Assembly: GCA_965644295.1 (NCBI GenBank)
Contig: CBFFRP010000015.1
Location: 1 to 64,000 of the forward strand
Length of the DNA: 64,000 nt
Reading direction: 5' to 3'
DNA from: Paraphysomonas bandaiensis
Lineage: Eukaryota > Chrysophyceae
The translations under genes were made by a program, and so were the position numbers. The notes under the pieces are model-generated. The model worked only from the letters and a program-made list of their open reading frames with translations. It did no database searches and was not told the origin of the DNA. This document shows positions 23,437 through 35,153 of the stretch, piece by piece (positions within the stretch are counted from its first letter, which is position 1; each line of letters opens with the position of its first letter).

Positions 23437-26131
23437 ATGTTAAGCGGAGAGGATATTCATATAGATGATCCCGAATACATTGAGAGGAGCATATCAGCTC
23501 CGCCTCTATCAGCTTACAGTAGTTTTCAGGTATTCTTATATCCTCTAGTCAATTACATGACCATTACATACATGCAGATGGATACAGGGGGTGTACCCTC
23601 ACGCCTTAATCCGAGAATGCCGAAGCCAATCAGGTCTCGCTATAGTCATATGCGCATATATATATACATATAACACCGTATATATACAGGTCTTCACTTC
23701 ATGATAATGGAGACTCTTCTCATTCAAATGAAGATACTTCATATGCACTCAATGGGTCGGGGCCTTTGGATTCAATGGATGACTCTCATGTTAAGCACAT
23801 CAAGTCTCTTGTTATAGACTCCAAGCCCAGGACTCCGTTAGATTTGATTCAGGTACATTTTCTCTACTATGGGGGTAGTAAATAATGTACTGATGTTATT
23901 TCAAGGAGGATTTTCCGTCAACTCCATCAGCGGTATATTCCACTCAGAAGTTTGACGAATCGAAATCCCCTCAAACGCACCCACCGGACGAGACAGATGA
24001 ATTGGATGATGTTCTCACGGGCATTGACCAGACAACCCTCGCTATGCAAGAGTTATATGTGGCAGATCACGAGCCACACAGTCCGAACGGTACATCCCAA
24101 ACTTTTAATTCACAGGAAAATCAAATTTCACGACAAGGACAGAAGCAACAGACTGTACCCCCTCCCAATTCTCACTTCTCTGGACAGCAGAACCACAACA
24201 ATCACTTTCGACCTCACGGGCAGAATAACCAGCAGCATTTCAACGGATATGGGTACCAGCAGGGTGGTGGTCCCTCGATGGGTATGTATCCACCGTTCCA
24301 AATGGGTCAGCAACATGGTATGGGGATGGAAGGTTTCGGTGTGGGACAAATGCAGCCACAAGGACCGCAAGGTATGACCGCAGGCATGGGGTACGGTGGT
24401 ATGGACGGCACTGCGTTGGGACTGGGGGGACAGCCCCATCAGCATCAGAGCGCAGGTTTTTTCATGGGCCAGAGCCAACAGGGGCAGGGGTATGTGGACC
24501 CTTATTACAGTATGGGGGGGAATCCTCCGCAGGGAAGTGGGTTCGTAGGCCAAATGCCTGGTATGCCGCAAGGAATGCCAGAGTTAGCTTACTCAAATAG
24601 CAACACCGGAGGCGATGGAATGAACTTCATGCATTATCCTCAGCAGCAGGGGCAGATGATGTCTCCCCCAACACCATACTGGGCCCCTCTACACCAACAA
24701 CAGGGTCAGCACCACGGCGGAGGTATGATGTACCCCCCTCACTTTAACCAGCAGCAGGCAGGACATATGATGGGACCACCTCAGCACCAGGGCGGCAGGG
24801 GGTACGGACACAACTCTATGCGCCCTGGACAGCACCAGGGTGGTATGTCGGCAATGCATAGACAAGGTAAAGGAATGTCGAAAGGAATACCTGATGGCTT
24901 TGCCCCTTCCAGAGACCAGGGGGGCATGGACGGACAAGGACATGGGCGGCGGACTGGGGGACGGGGTCATCAAGGACGAGGAGTTTCGACAGGAAATCAT
25001 GCTCAACCACCTGCAGTTAAAGACCCCGTGGTGGAGGACTTCCGTAACACTTACGGGAAAGGGCGCCAATGGGAGATCAAGGACCTCGTGGGTCACGTGG
25101 TTCCTTTTTGCCAAGACCAACACGGATCGCGGTTCATTCAGCAGCGTCTAGAGGTGGCATCAGATGCTGAAAAGCAGATTGTGTTCGACGAAGTACTGCC
25201 CTCCGCTAACTCGCTTATGACCGATGTGTTCGGTAACTACGTCATTCAAAAGCTCTTCGAGTTTGGCACCCCGGAGCAGTGCGAAACTCTCGCTTCTCTT
25301 CTGGCTGGCCAAGCTATTCCCTTGGCCCTTCAAATGTACGGCTGTCGTGTCATCCAGAAGGCGCTTGAATATGTTCTTATCCCACGCCTGATTACCCTAG
25401 TAGGCGAGTTCGAGGGACAGCAGGTGTTGCGGTGTGTGCATGATCAGAATGGAAACCATGTTATTCAGAAGTGTATCGAGGTGGTCAGCCGGGTGGCTAA
25501 AGAGTCTCCGCCAGACATGACGGAATATCTCAGCTCTCACATCGAGTTTATCATTCAATCATTCAAAGGGCGGGTCAAGGAGCTCTCCATGCATCCATAT
25601 GGTTGTCGTGTGGTTCAGCGCATTCTTGAGCACTGCACCGATGCCCAAAAGTCTCCTGTGTTGAAGGAACTGCGGGAGTGCTGTCGAGAACTAATCCAAG
25701 ATCAGTACGGTAACTACGTGATCCAACATGTGATGCAACATGGGTGGAAAGAGGACCGGGAAATTCTTATTCAAGAAGTACAGTCACGTCTTCTCGATTA
25801 TTCACAGCACAAATTCGCCTCTAACGTTGTGGAGAAGTGTATCCAGTTTGCTGACAAGCACGACCGTGACGAGATGATATGGGCTATCATCAATGTGACA
25901 TTTGACCTCAATAACCCTGTCGATGCCAAGACTGGACAGTGCGTGCTGGAGAACATGGTTCGCGACCCGTATGCGAACTATGTGGTGCAGAAGGTTATAG
26001 ACGTAAGCAATGAGGCCCAGCGTGGTGCTATAATTCTGTATGTTCGTGAGAATATCGTACAGCTTCGGAGGTACACTTACGGGAAGCATATCATTGTCAG
26101 GCTTGAAAAGGTGTCAGGCGAGAAGTTCTAG
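23437..26131 (+). CDS. Pumilio-family (PUF) RNA-binding protein
   Basis: Four exons, 23437-23529, 23578-23633, 23690-23852 and 23906-26131, giving about 845 residues. PUF proteins bind 8-9 nt motifs in mRNA 3' UTRs and repress or localise the message in the cytoplasm. The N-terminal half is Gln/Gly/Met/Pro-rich and disordered. The C-terminal Pumilio homology domain has eight helical repeats whose core triplets are visible: [53 protein letters not shown] and YANYVVQ. The intact set (N-Y-Q, C-R-Q, N-H-Q, C-R-Q, N-Y-Q, S-N-E, N-Y-Q) matches the classical Pumilio recognition code, so a UGUANAUA-like target is expected. Start chosen at the first ATG in frame with the spliced N-terminus. Confidence 0.95.
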
Positions 26132-26767
26132 TGTGTAAGCGGTTCGAGGTAAACTTGGCAATGTGGCTACTCTATCATCACTCTATTCGATAGTTGACGT
26201 GTTGCTCATCGTGATTGGCCTCACTTGTTGCGCAGTATTACGTATAGGGCGTACTCTTATAATGTTATTTTGCATATATTGTCAACATGCTGTAGTGTAG
26301 TTGTTCGTTAGCGTGCGGCCAGTACACCTATTGTTGCTCTGGAATCCACATTAAGATGTTAGTATTCCCCAAGAACAACACTAAGTAACAATAGATCGTA
26401 TTCATCGAAATCAGCGTCATATCGTTTTTCACCACAATGGTTTTATTTTAATTTGATGAGACGCATCATATATAGCAATGCACAATGTATTAGGCAGCTG
26501 TCGTTCGCAATTTAAATATTTCACCATCTTTAATATTTACTACTGATTATTAGAGAATAAAAATCTTCAGGTTATGTAATGCAAAACATATTATCTCTTG
26601 ATAGTGTTTCTTTTATTCGTATGGAACACTCGGTTCTTTATTATTACTACGCATGGCACATGACTCTTTCGATAAATACTGCTGTAGGAATATGTAGATA
26701 TGTAGCTCTATAATACTAAATACTATGCACATTCTGAACTCAGAACACTATGGGTTCAACTGACTGG
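26132..26767. other. Convergent 3' spacer
   Basis: AT-rich region between two genes that point toward each other (Pumilio, plus; nuclease, minus). It should hold both 3' UTRs. No other gene seen. Confidence 0.6.
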
Positions 26768-28399
26768 TTACACCAGCCTTCTAGAACATACATTTCCTGC
26801 AGGTGCATCACTTTTGCTGTTCTTTGTACGCCCAGCATCAGCTGCACACAAGTGACGATATAGCACTTTGGATTTAAGCTTTCTAGATTCCTCACTCTTT
26901 CCCCCAACAGCTAGAAAAGTAGAAGGCTTCACATTGCCTGGACCAGAGAGAACCTCAGTTCTGGAAATATCAACGACATCCATTAACTGACTTTGCGGGC
27001 CTGGCATTCCAAACAGCAAAGTCTCCTCTCGAAGTGACAAACCAGTAGTTACCTCATTTCCTTTCTCCTCCACACATGAATCCATATGCTTTACGAAATG
27101 ACCAAGGGCAGCGCTATCAAAAAATTTTATACCTACGACAGCCTCTAGGGTTTCAATTCGAACCAAAAAAGAAAGAGGAGTAAGAGACAAAGGGATTTCC
27201 AATGTGTTGGTTTTTCGATTTTTTACCACACTAATTCCAAATATTGAAGAAAACCACTCCCATATGCGGGAAAATATTGACATTGATGGTGACATTTGCC
27301 GCTTGTGAGTGTATAGTTCCGGGTCACAGTTCGGAACAAGGAAAGCAGCCGCCCTCACCTCTTCCCCTTTGCTAGATAGCTTCTGGGTAAGGACCACCTT
27401 AAAAAAGTGTGTCGGAACATGAACCAGATGTGGTGGGGAACCTAGAACACAATGAGGCACAAGTTCGTTCCAGATATCTCGCGATAGGTCTCACCAATAG
27501 TACGTGTTTCTATGACATAACCATCATCCTTGTGAGTGGGAAGAAATGCCGGTCCCGACACAACAACTACCTCCTGATAGATAGGAGCCAGATATAAGGA
27601 AGCCAGGTATAGAAATCCAGAAAATCGTATTATCTTACATCGTGATCAAGAAGCAAATCCCTAGTCCATTGCTCCAAAGCTTTCCACACACCTCGGTTCA
27701 TTTTCGGATTCTTTGGAATACTTTAATACAGCAAACAAGTGTATATCATAGTACCTGTGGAGATACGTTGGACATGGCGAACGTAGCTTTCGACAGTTCC
27801 TGTACGACAAATATAATACACAAGCATGCGGATAGTTTAAAAGTACCGCAGAGTGTTTAAAATCGGCAGCAGCAGCGAGATGCCCCCTGTCATACCCGCA
27901 GCCCTTATAATCACGAGGATCAACCTACGAGCCAACCCATATTAACGACTTCATGTGCGCATATATGCACATTCCTAGTCCATATGACATATATATGCAA
28001 CACAACCAACCACATTGTGCAAATATAGGACACCAATAGACCATATCATATATATACACATGTATATGCAGTATATACATATATATGCAGCACCTGGAAG
28101 ATGGGCTCTGTTATATCGCGATCTCTGTAGAACGCTGGCCTCTTAGAACTGCTGCTTTCCAAACTCTTTCCATCTGATCCCTGTCGTTTCAGTCTCTCTA
28201 AAACCCATCTTGGATTTCTTGTACGTGAGTCATATTTAATAGTTAGAGAGTCATTCTGTTTAGAGATAATGAAGTCGTCTTTAGAGGGAGAGATGTGATC
28301 CACTGAGATGACTGCACTCCCATCACGACACTCTGATGATATGCTGTTGGTGATATAAGCAGCGGCTGATAATATGGGGAGTGAGTGGAAGGATCTCAT
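26768..28399 (-). CDS. EndoG/EXOG-type DNA/RNA non-specific endonuclease
   Basis: Six exons on the minus strand: 28399-28094, 27924-27847, 27799-27755, 27710-27639, 27573-27495 and 27441-26768, with all phases agreeing, about 417 residues. Landmarks run in family order: YDSRTRNPRWVLERL, YDRGHLAAAADF (DRGH motif, general-base His about residue 117), FAMSNVSPQ, NPKMNRGVW (metal-binding Asn about 148), VVVVSGPAFLP and HVPTHFFKVV. In eukaryotes such enzymes act in mitochondria, in genome turnover or in cell death. The N-terminus (MRSFHSLPILSAAAYITNSI) could be a mitochondrial presequence or signal anchor. A C-terminal extension of about 130 residues is low-complexity and basic near its end. The gene starts divergently from the START-like gene, across an ACCT-rich repeat. 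Confidence 0.93.
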
Positions 28400-28444
28400 C
28401 GTGATGGAAGATAGTGACTATATGAATAGATGAACTGCAGCACA

Positions 28445-28680
28445 TAACATACACACACGTACCTACCTACCTACCTACCTACCTACCTACATACCTAACA
28501 AAAAAGATTGATAGAATGATCAGTACATCAGTACCTACATACACACACGTACCTACCTACCTACCTACTGTACATACATACACACACGTACCTACCTACC
28601 TACCTACATACATACACACAACCTACCTACCTACCTACCTACTACATACACATACATACATACTCTGTACATGTGTGTAT
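28445..28680. repeat. Compound (ACCT)n / (ACAT)n simple repeat
   Basis: Several blocks of ACCTACCT alternate with ACATACACACGT, between the divergent starts of the nuclease (28399, minus) and the START-like gene (28844, plus). Confidence 0.9.
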
Positions 28681-28843
28681 GTATACATTAGTTTCGGTAC
28701 AAGGGTGCCAGAATATATTGGACTGGGGACTGTCGACTGATAGAACAATGTAGAGCACAACACTCACTGTATACATATATATCCTTCATAATATGCTCGA
28801 ATATATCTCATAAACATCCTCACCTCTCTATTATTAGATCTCA

Positions 28844-30290
28844 ATGGAGCTGTCTTATAACAGTCCATCAGATGCGGTGTCTGTTATAGTTAATTATATA
28901 GACCAACATATGTATTTATCCGCACAATCAGAGTACGAGAAACTAATGAGTATTCTATCGAATACAGAGCTCTGGAAGGACAGAGAGACAAAAGCAGATA
29001 ATATCCGCTCACAGTTAAGTGCAGTGAAGCCTAAAATAGACCTTATGCTGAAGCGGTGTGAGGATATTAATGCCGCATATAAGAGCACATCTGCTCCAGT
29101 TGATAACTGGCGATTCGGCTGTGAAGTCGATGGAATTACAACCCACTATATGATTGATGATGATGGATTTATTTCTCTTCGAGCAGAAGGAATACTAGAA
29201 AACATTCCCCTTTACGAGCAGTTGTTTGCCATATATGAGATTGGATTGTACAAAACTTGGGTACCGTTTTGCACCTCATCTAAGTTATTAAAGCAAATCG
29301 GTAACGTGTTCTATGAAGTTGTGCTGTTGTATTAATTATTATCCAATGCAGACCACCTTGAGATGCTGGCAGCACTGCGAATGAACACCCCTTTTGGTAT
29401 TTCTCGGGATGTTCAGGTGCACGCCTACGGCGCGAATTGCCTGGAATTCAATGGGTCCATCGTAATAGTCACCCGGTCCGTGGACGAGTTCCCTGGGGCC
29501 CATTTACCCCCTCCATCACAGGGTTTTTTTACGGACCGTTGTGAAGTTACTCAGATGTACGCTGTCACAAGGCCTTTGTCGCCTTCTTCCGCTGAGGTAA
29601 TATTGACTGCATCAGTACCTCTGTCACTCTAATTGTATGTTCAGTTCGTGTGCACCATGAAAGTGGATCCCAAATTTCGAGTTCCTCAGACGATTATTAA
29701 TTGGTTCATTAAGCAGCTAGCAGGGGTTGCGTTCCATCTGATCAGAAAGCAGGCCAGAATAGTGAGTAGTATTTGCTTGCACACGTTATTGCAATTGCTG
29801 ATTCTACATACAGATAGCTAACAACCCCGATCACCCTTTATATTCGGAAAGACTATCTGATAATTCAGAATTTTATTTGAATTTTCTTCTTCCCGAGTTT
29901 CGGGCATTCGTGCAGAGCAAAGGATGGGATCAGCCAGTAGTTGCGTGTCTGGGATACGCAGGGGTGCCTGTACCAGGGGCTGACTACTCCCGTGGTGTTC
30001 TTCCAAGGCCAATGTCCACATCTTCTATTTGCAGAGATAAAGGGGGAAAAGGGCGGACTTCATCTGTAGCTACAAACAGTTCTGGTGGGTTCTATTCCTG
30101 CCACGACGAGCCCTGTTTCACCGCATGTGATGACGAGAGCATTTCCACTGCTCTGGCCACCACTCCTCTGCTGCCGGATGCAAGCGACTGTATTGATACC
30201 TACAACAATCGAGATGACGGTGTTGGTCCTGTGTCTTCCGAAACACGGGGAAATGACTGCTGCTGTAGGTTCCTTTACTGTTGCTACTAA
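28844..30290 (+). CDS. START-like lipid-binding domain protein with Cys-rich C-terminus
   Basis: Four exons: 28844-29300, 29352-29596, 29645-29761 and 29814-30290, about 431 residues, all in phase. After an N-terminal helical region (about 1-85), the START-like fold is suggested by WRFGCEVDGITTHYMIDDDG, then EGILENIPLYEQLFAIYEI, LYKTWVPFC, SRDVQVHAYGANCLEFNGSI, and the closing helix VPQTIINWFIKQLAGVAFHL. Such domains carry lipids or sterols, or bind membranes. The C-terminal 120 residues are Ser/Thr/Asp-rich and end in CCCRFLYCCY, a cluster of cysteines that could be palmitoylated and anchor the protein. Ligand and role are unknown. Confidence 0.8.
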
Positions 30291-31279
30291 TACCTCGTTC
30301 GAAGAGTAATATCACTCATCTCTTGACTTGTAAGTGTAGTTTGTATGCCATAACACTGTTTGGCGTCTATTGCTTGTTATTTATCATAAGTTGTTAAAGT
30401 GCGATGCTTTATGTTTCTTGATGGTTCAATTGAATATTTTGTAAAGTTTAGAAGTAACTCGTCGAAGTGTCAACCCGAAAGGGGTATATTATTAGTATAA
30501 AAGTTATCTAATATAATAAATTATATGAATGAAACCTCTTACTCTCTCTGTGTGATATTGTGCTACATATCCTTGATCGGAAATATATTTAGATTGTAGT
30601 ATAAAACGATCAGTACATAACAAATATTAAAGAGCACATTCATTATTGACGTAGAACACATAATTTAAAGTAAACTACAATAGTGTATCAGGAATCTCAA
30701 TGTCACAACGTAATATAGTAATACACTAGTCAGTCCAGCTACATGAACTACGAGTGCAACGTTACAATATAGTGCAGATATGCCTTATAGATTCCTATGC
30801 AAGAGCTATACACAATAAGAGAGTCATATGAACACCTTACATACAAGGAGACATCACTGTATAGCTCTACATGCATATATATATCATATGGAGGCTTATG
30901 CTATGATGCAATCAGTTAAATAAGTTGAAACTAAGTTCATACCTCAGTGCAGTACACACTTATGAAAGATCCATCTCTGGATATGCTGATATTCCGGTAT
31001 GTTGTATCTACTCGTAGTGGATAAAAATGCAGTTTTTTTTTGTTTTTAACTTAGAAACCCTATATTTTTAGATGCGAATTGACATTTCCGAGGTATAAAA
31101 ATCAATATACTTCTCTAGGTGAGGTAGGAACAGATGGGTAAAATTTTGTATCTGCTAGAAAAAATGCATGTGAGTGTATTTTTATGCCCATATAATGCTG
31201 CAGGAGGTGAAGTGCATGAAGTGGTATTAAGAAGTGAAGTCGAAGTCATCCAGCTGATAGTATATAGTGGTGGTTCAGT
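30291..31279. other. Spacer, no gene seen
   Basis: AT-rich. It should hold the 3' UTR of the START-like gene and the promoter of the C2/DysF gene. Apparent frames near 31134 overlap the true start and carry no family signal. Confidence 0.5.
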
Positions 31280-33691
31280 ATGGGTCAGTCCGCATCAAAA
31301 GCTGATGCGTATAGAACAGCTAATGATACTTCGTTTTTGCGGGGTATCAGCTCAGATCTTCCTAAAGGTGTGATATCCGTCATATCTATTGCATACATGT
31401 ATATGCCTGTATGTATATGCATGTGTATGTATATGCCTGTATGTATATGCCTGTATGTATATGCCTGTATGTATATGCATGTGTATGTATATGCCTGTGT
31501 ATGTATATATATATATATAGCCCTCTCATCTCTCTGCAGACACACAGGCTGTGGTCATATCAATTATTTCTGCCCACAATTTACCTCATCTTGACACAGA
31601 GGGTACACTATTACCTCATCCCTTTGTAGAGATATCCGTCTCTCCTCCTGATAGATCGCTGGGCGATCAGAGGCAGAAGACACCCTATAAGCCCAATGCG
31701 ATCAACCCCAAGTGGTTCCCTGCCTCTAGATTTATAGTGGCTGTGACGAGTATGGCTTCACGTATACAACTAGCAGTGTGAGTATACAGTGTGTGTGTGT
31801 ATGTATACAACTGCTTCTATATATATACCCATAGGATGATACTCGTATGCTACTATATATACCCTTTTGATGATATATGCCCGTATATTATGATATATAG
31901 TTGTGTTATATTGTTCTTATAGTTTTGTGTGTAATATTTGTCATATTTTAGGTACTCACAAGGAAGTGAACTTAATGGAGGTTTGATATCTTGCGTTTTC
32001 GTAGATTCGGAGCTAGCAGCGGAAAGCATACCTCTTGGGACTGCGTTTATTCAGGTAGCCGAAATTGTTAACTCTCGCGGACCAATACTCCTGCCTTTGC
32101 TGGACACTCAAAATCTATCCGATACTGGTGCAAAGGTAGATTGTTACGCCTTCCTTTTTAGCATATTCCTAACGTTTTGATGCATTGTAGCTGGAGGTTA
32201 TGATAAATCGTATGGACATTTCTCAGGCACTTTCTGAGCGGCAAGATGTTGTCTACGAATACCAACGATGGCAGCCCATTCTAGAATGGGGTAGCAGCTA
32301 TCCAGGCCACCTCCTGGTAACTGACCCTTCTCCATGGAGTGACGATAAGGGTAGTCGTTACGGGGAAGAACGTGATGATGTTAGTCACCCTCTACCCGAA
32401 GGGTGGAAAATTATACAGCCATTCACCGTGGTGCCTACTGAGGTACTGAGTATATGTACGATCTACATGTGCTTTCTCTAAGTAACTGTTTTCCCAGGAA
32501 GATTCTGACGGATGGGAATACGCCTTTGATTTCTCTTCCTCTGATTGGTACCCAACACCTCAACAATATTGTGCGTCATTGACAATATGTGTTTCTTGTT
32601 CTATCTGATATGTTATTGCAGCCTATGTGCGTCGTAGAGCATGGCTACAGGAGGCTACAGTCTCCTCGGCTGTCACCTCGCCTATATTTTACAATCTTCC
32701 TGACAGTCCAGTGAAACCGCTGCAGTTACCAACTCTGTTAGCTCAAGCAAACAGCAATTTGATTGACAATACTAAAGTTTACATGCTGGTGGAGCTCCCT
32801 CACTTACTTCCTGACCACATGACCACTGTTTGCGAAATTTGCGCCGAAGGAGGTCTATCTAAACCAAAGATTAGTGGCGTTTTTGGTAGGCATGTGGCTT
32901 TACTCTCAGTGAATAGAGCTGCCTCGATAACATGTGCGGACATTGCTTCCACACTCTCTCCTACTGCCCAGCGACTAATGATGCTAGATGACAGAGCGGC
33001 CAATGACACGTGCTCTTTCTCGGCAAAGGAAGCTATCACGAGTGAACGTCAGCGAGGACATGATGGTGTGTTACGACTCAGCTCATTCACATTCGACACC
33101 ACCGAGGAGTCTTCATGGGAGGGATTGGACGAAGGAAGCATCGAAGTCAGAGTAGTAATATCGTTCAGTTGGGGGGGAATGGAACACGTATCTAGATATC
33201 AAACTGTGCAAATTGCGGAAAAAGCCAGCATTAAGTGGGTCGATAACGTGTCGGAGCCGGTCAGCTTAGACAATATTTCTAATGGCATGATAAATGTGCA
33301 TATCGTAACTCCAGATGGGGATGCCCTAGGGACGGCTACATTAAATTGTACTGAAGCCAGTGAACCCGGAGGAACTGAGGCTGTTGCTGATATGATACAT
33401 AACGACGCGATCAAGGGCAAATTCCGGGTCAAATGCGTATACTCTCAACTGTGCAGTCGTATATCTTCTCCTATTAAACTTACGGAGATTGTTCTTCATC
33501 CAAGTAATGATATCCGTATGGACAGCGTGAAAAAAATAGCAGAGAATTTGAATCTGTCTGTCACCCTACAGGGATACAATGGTTCGGATGGTAAAGAAAA
33601 TCGGTTACTAACCTTGTCGTCATGCAATAATGAAGGTAGAACACTACAGCGGTTGCTTGATGCCGCTCATGCCACAGTTGGAAAATTCTAA
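31280..33691 (+). CDS. C2 and dysferlin-domain protein with N-myristoylation signal
   Basis: Six exons: 31280-31367, 31540-31777, 31952-32135, 32191-32442, 32498-32570 and 32622-33691, about 634 residues, phases consistent. The N-terminus MGQSASKADAYR fits an N-myristoylation signal. A C2 domain follows (VVISIISAHNLPHLD.., HPFVEISVSP, INPKWFP..). Then come EGWKIIQPFTVVPTEEDSDG and WEYAFDFSSSDWYP, and next YVRRRAWLQ: the paired W-rich pieces of a dysferlin (DysF) domain, interrupted by an intron. The last 330 residues are unrecognised, possibly another beta-rich unit. C2 and DysF together suggest a peripheral membrane protein in membrane contact or repair, or peroxisomal biology. An intron (31368-31539) holds a (TATATGCCTGTATG)n minisatellite. 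Confidence 0.85.
31390..31520. repeat. Intronic minisatellite (TATATGCCTGTATG)n
   Basis: About eight diverged 14-bp units of ATGTATATGCCTGT type inside the first intron of the C2/DysF gene. Confidence 0.85.
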
Positions 33692-35153
33692 CATGATATT
33701 TCCTTTCCAATCAATGTAGACGCGTATACTGTTGCCAACCGACCGGCAATGTAATACTCATATTTGTATCTATAAATATAGTTTAAAAGCGCTGTATATG
33801 GATACGCCATGTAAAATAAATATATTCTTCTTTTAATAAGCGCCAGATCATCAGTTCAGTTTCTCTCGAACACTGATCCCAATTGGCAGAACTGTGTAAC
33901 TATTTATTTCTCATACACTGCATTATTGAATATAGACAAAAAGTATAGTATGCCACAATAAAAAAGGTTGAAAGATAGCTTATAGTAGGGCTATATCAGG
34001 GCTAGGAAACAATATATTGCAATATATTGTGAGCTACTTTAACAGAAACAATATTGATGGGATTTTTGGCCGGTCGACCAATCAATATATTTTACAATAT
34101 ATTGTTTCCTAGCCCTGCTATATATTATATCTAGTATATAGTTATTATATCCAATTGGTATAAGAGTATGAATTCTGAAATTGAGCTCTGTAGAACGAAT
34201 AATAAAATTGTTGCTTTTCAGCAACAATACACCGAGTAATACAAAGTTACACAACCCCTACCAATGAAACCATTTTAGAATTCAACTTATAATGTACTAT
34301 TATAGCAATATAGATGTTGTACGGAGGCTAATAAATATCTAAGATGTAAAAATATCTAAATATGCAATGGTAGTTGAGATGACACGAATTTATGAATGAA
34401 AATAAATGATAAGTGATGCTGGCCACTATATATATTAATGATAGATTATTCCATTTTATTCATCAAGTTTTTTTACATCAAGTTTTGTTTATCAGAATGC
34501 TTTTATTAGCACCAGGCTATCTTAAATTTCGGTTTGAACAGATACTATATTTTGTATTAATTATGGTATTGACAGTCATTATATTATACAATTTTAGTAT
34601 AGCAAATCATCAAACACCCTAAGTAAGTTGGCTGTATCCATTAGATTTCTTCTGATACGGATGATCATAATAATATATGTCATAGCAAGCGATCTACCTT
34701 ATCAATATTATAAGAATATTACTGGACAGTTCGTGTACCACATTTGATGCTGAAGGCGATATCGAGCACCCTTTGAGATTTTTTGGCCATGTCGTGCATA
34801 TCAGGAATATTGTGAGCCTCATATCATAAGCCCAGCAGAGTCAGTTGTACTAGCAGAGGTTAAGCGTGTTGTATAGTTAACAAATATTAACATCTCAGTA
34901 GCGACATTCATCCATTTTGTCATTCAAAAACTTATGTCATATTAAGTATTTTACCCCCACTCAAATGATGTGAATATTATATGTTAGTTCAGCACTAAAA
35001 ATAATCGGTTTCGTCACATACCACCATACGATTAATTATAAGAATGTTGTAGCATCGGCCGAATATTTCAACATTTCAAGAGAAACCTTCAAAATCTATT
35101 TCAACACGTACCGAACAACGCAGATATCTATTTATTCCCTCTCCACTTAATCC
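33692..35153. other. Convergent spacer with MITE-like element and a diverged dispersed repeat
   Basis: No gene seen. Contains the 121-bp inverted-repeat element at 33998-34118. Also, at about 34727-34870, a segment resembling 52082-52245 (shared CCACATTTGATGCT, GCCAT.TCGTGC and AGCAGAGGT/GCAGAGGT landmarks). Confidence 0.5.
33998..34118. repeat. MITE-like inverted-repeat element
   Basis: Ends read CAGGGCTAGGAAACAATATA and its inverse, TATATTGTTTCCTAGCCCTG, flanking about 60 bp. Single ends of the same sequence occur at 4953-4985 and 41671-41700. No coding capacity. Confidence 0.65.
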
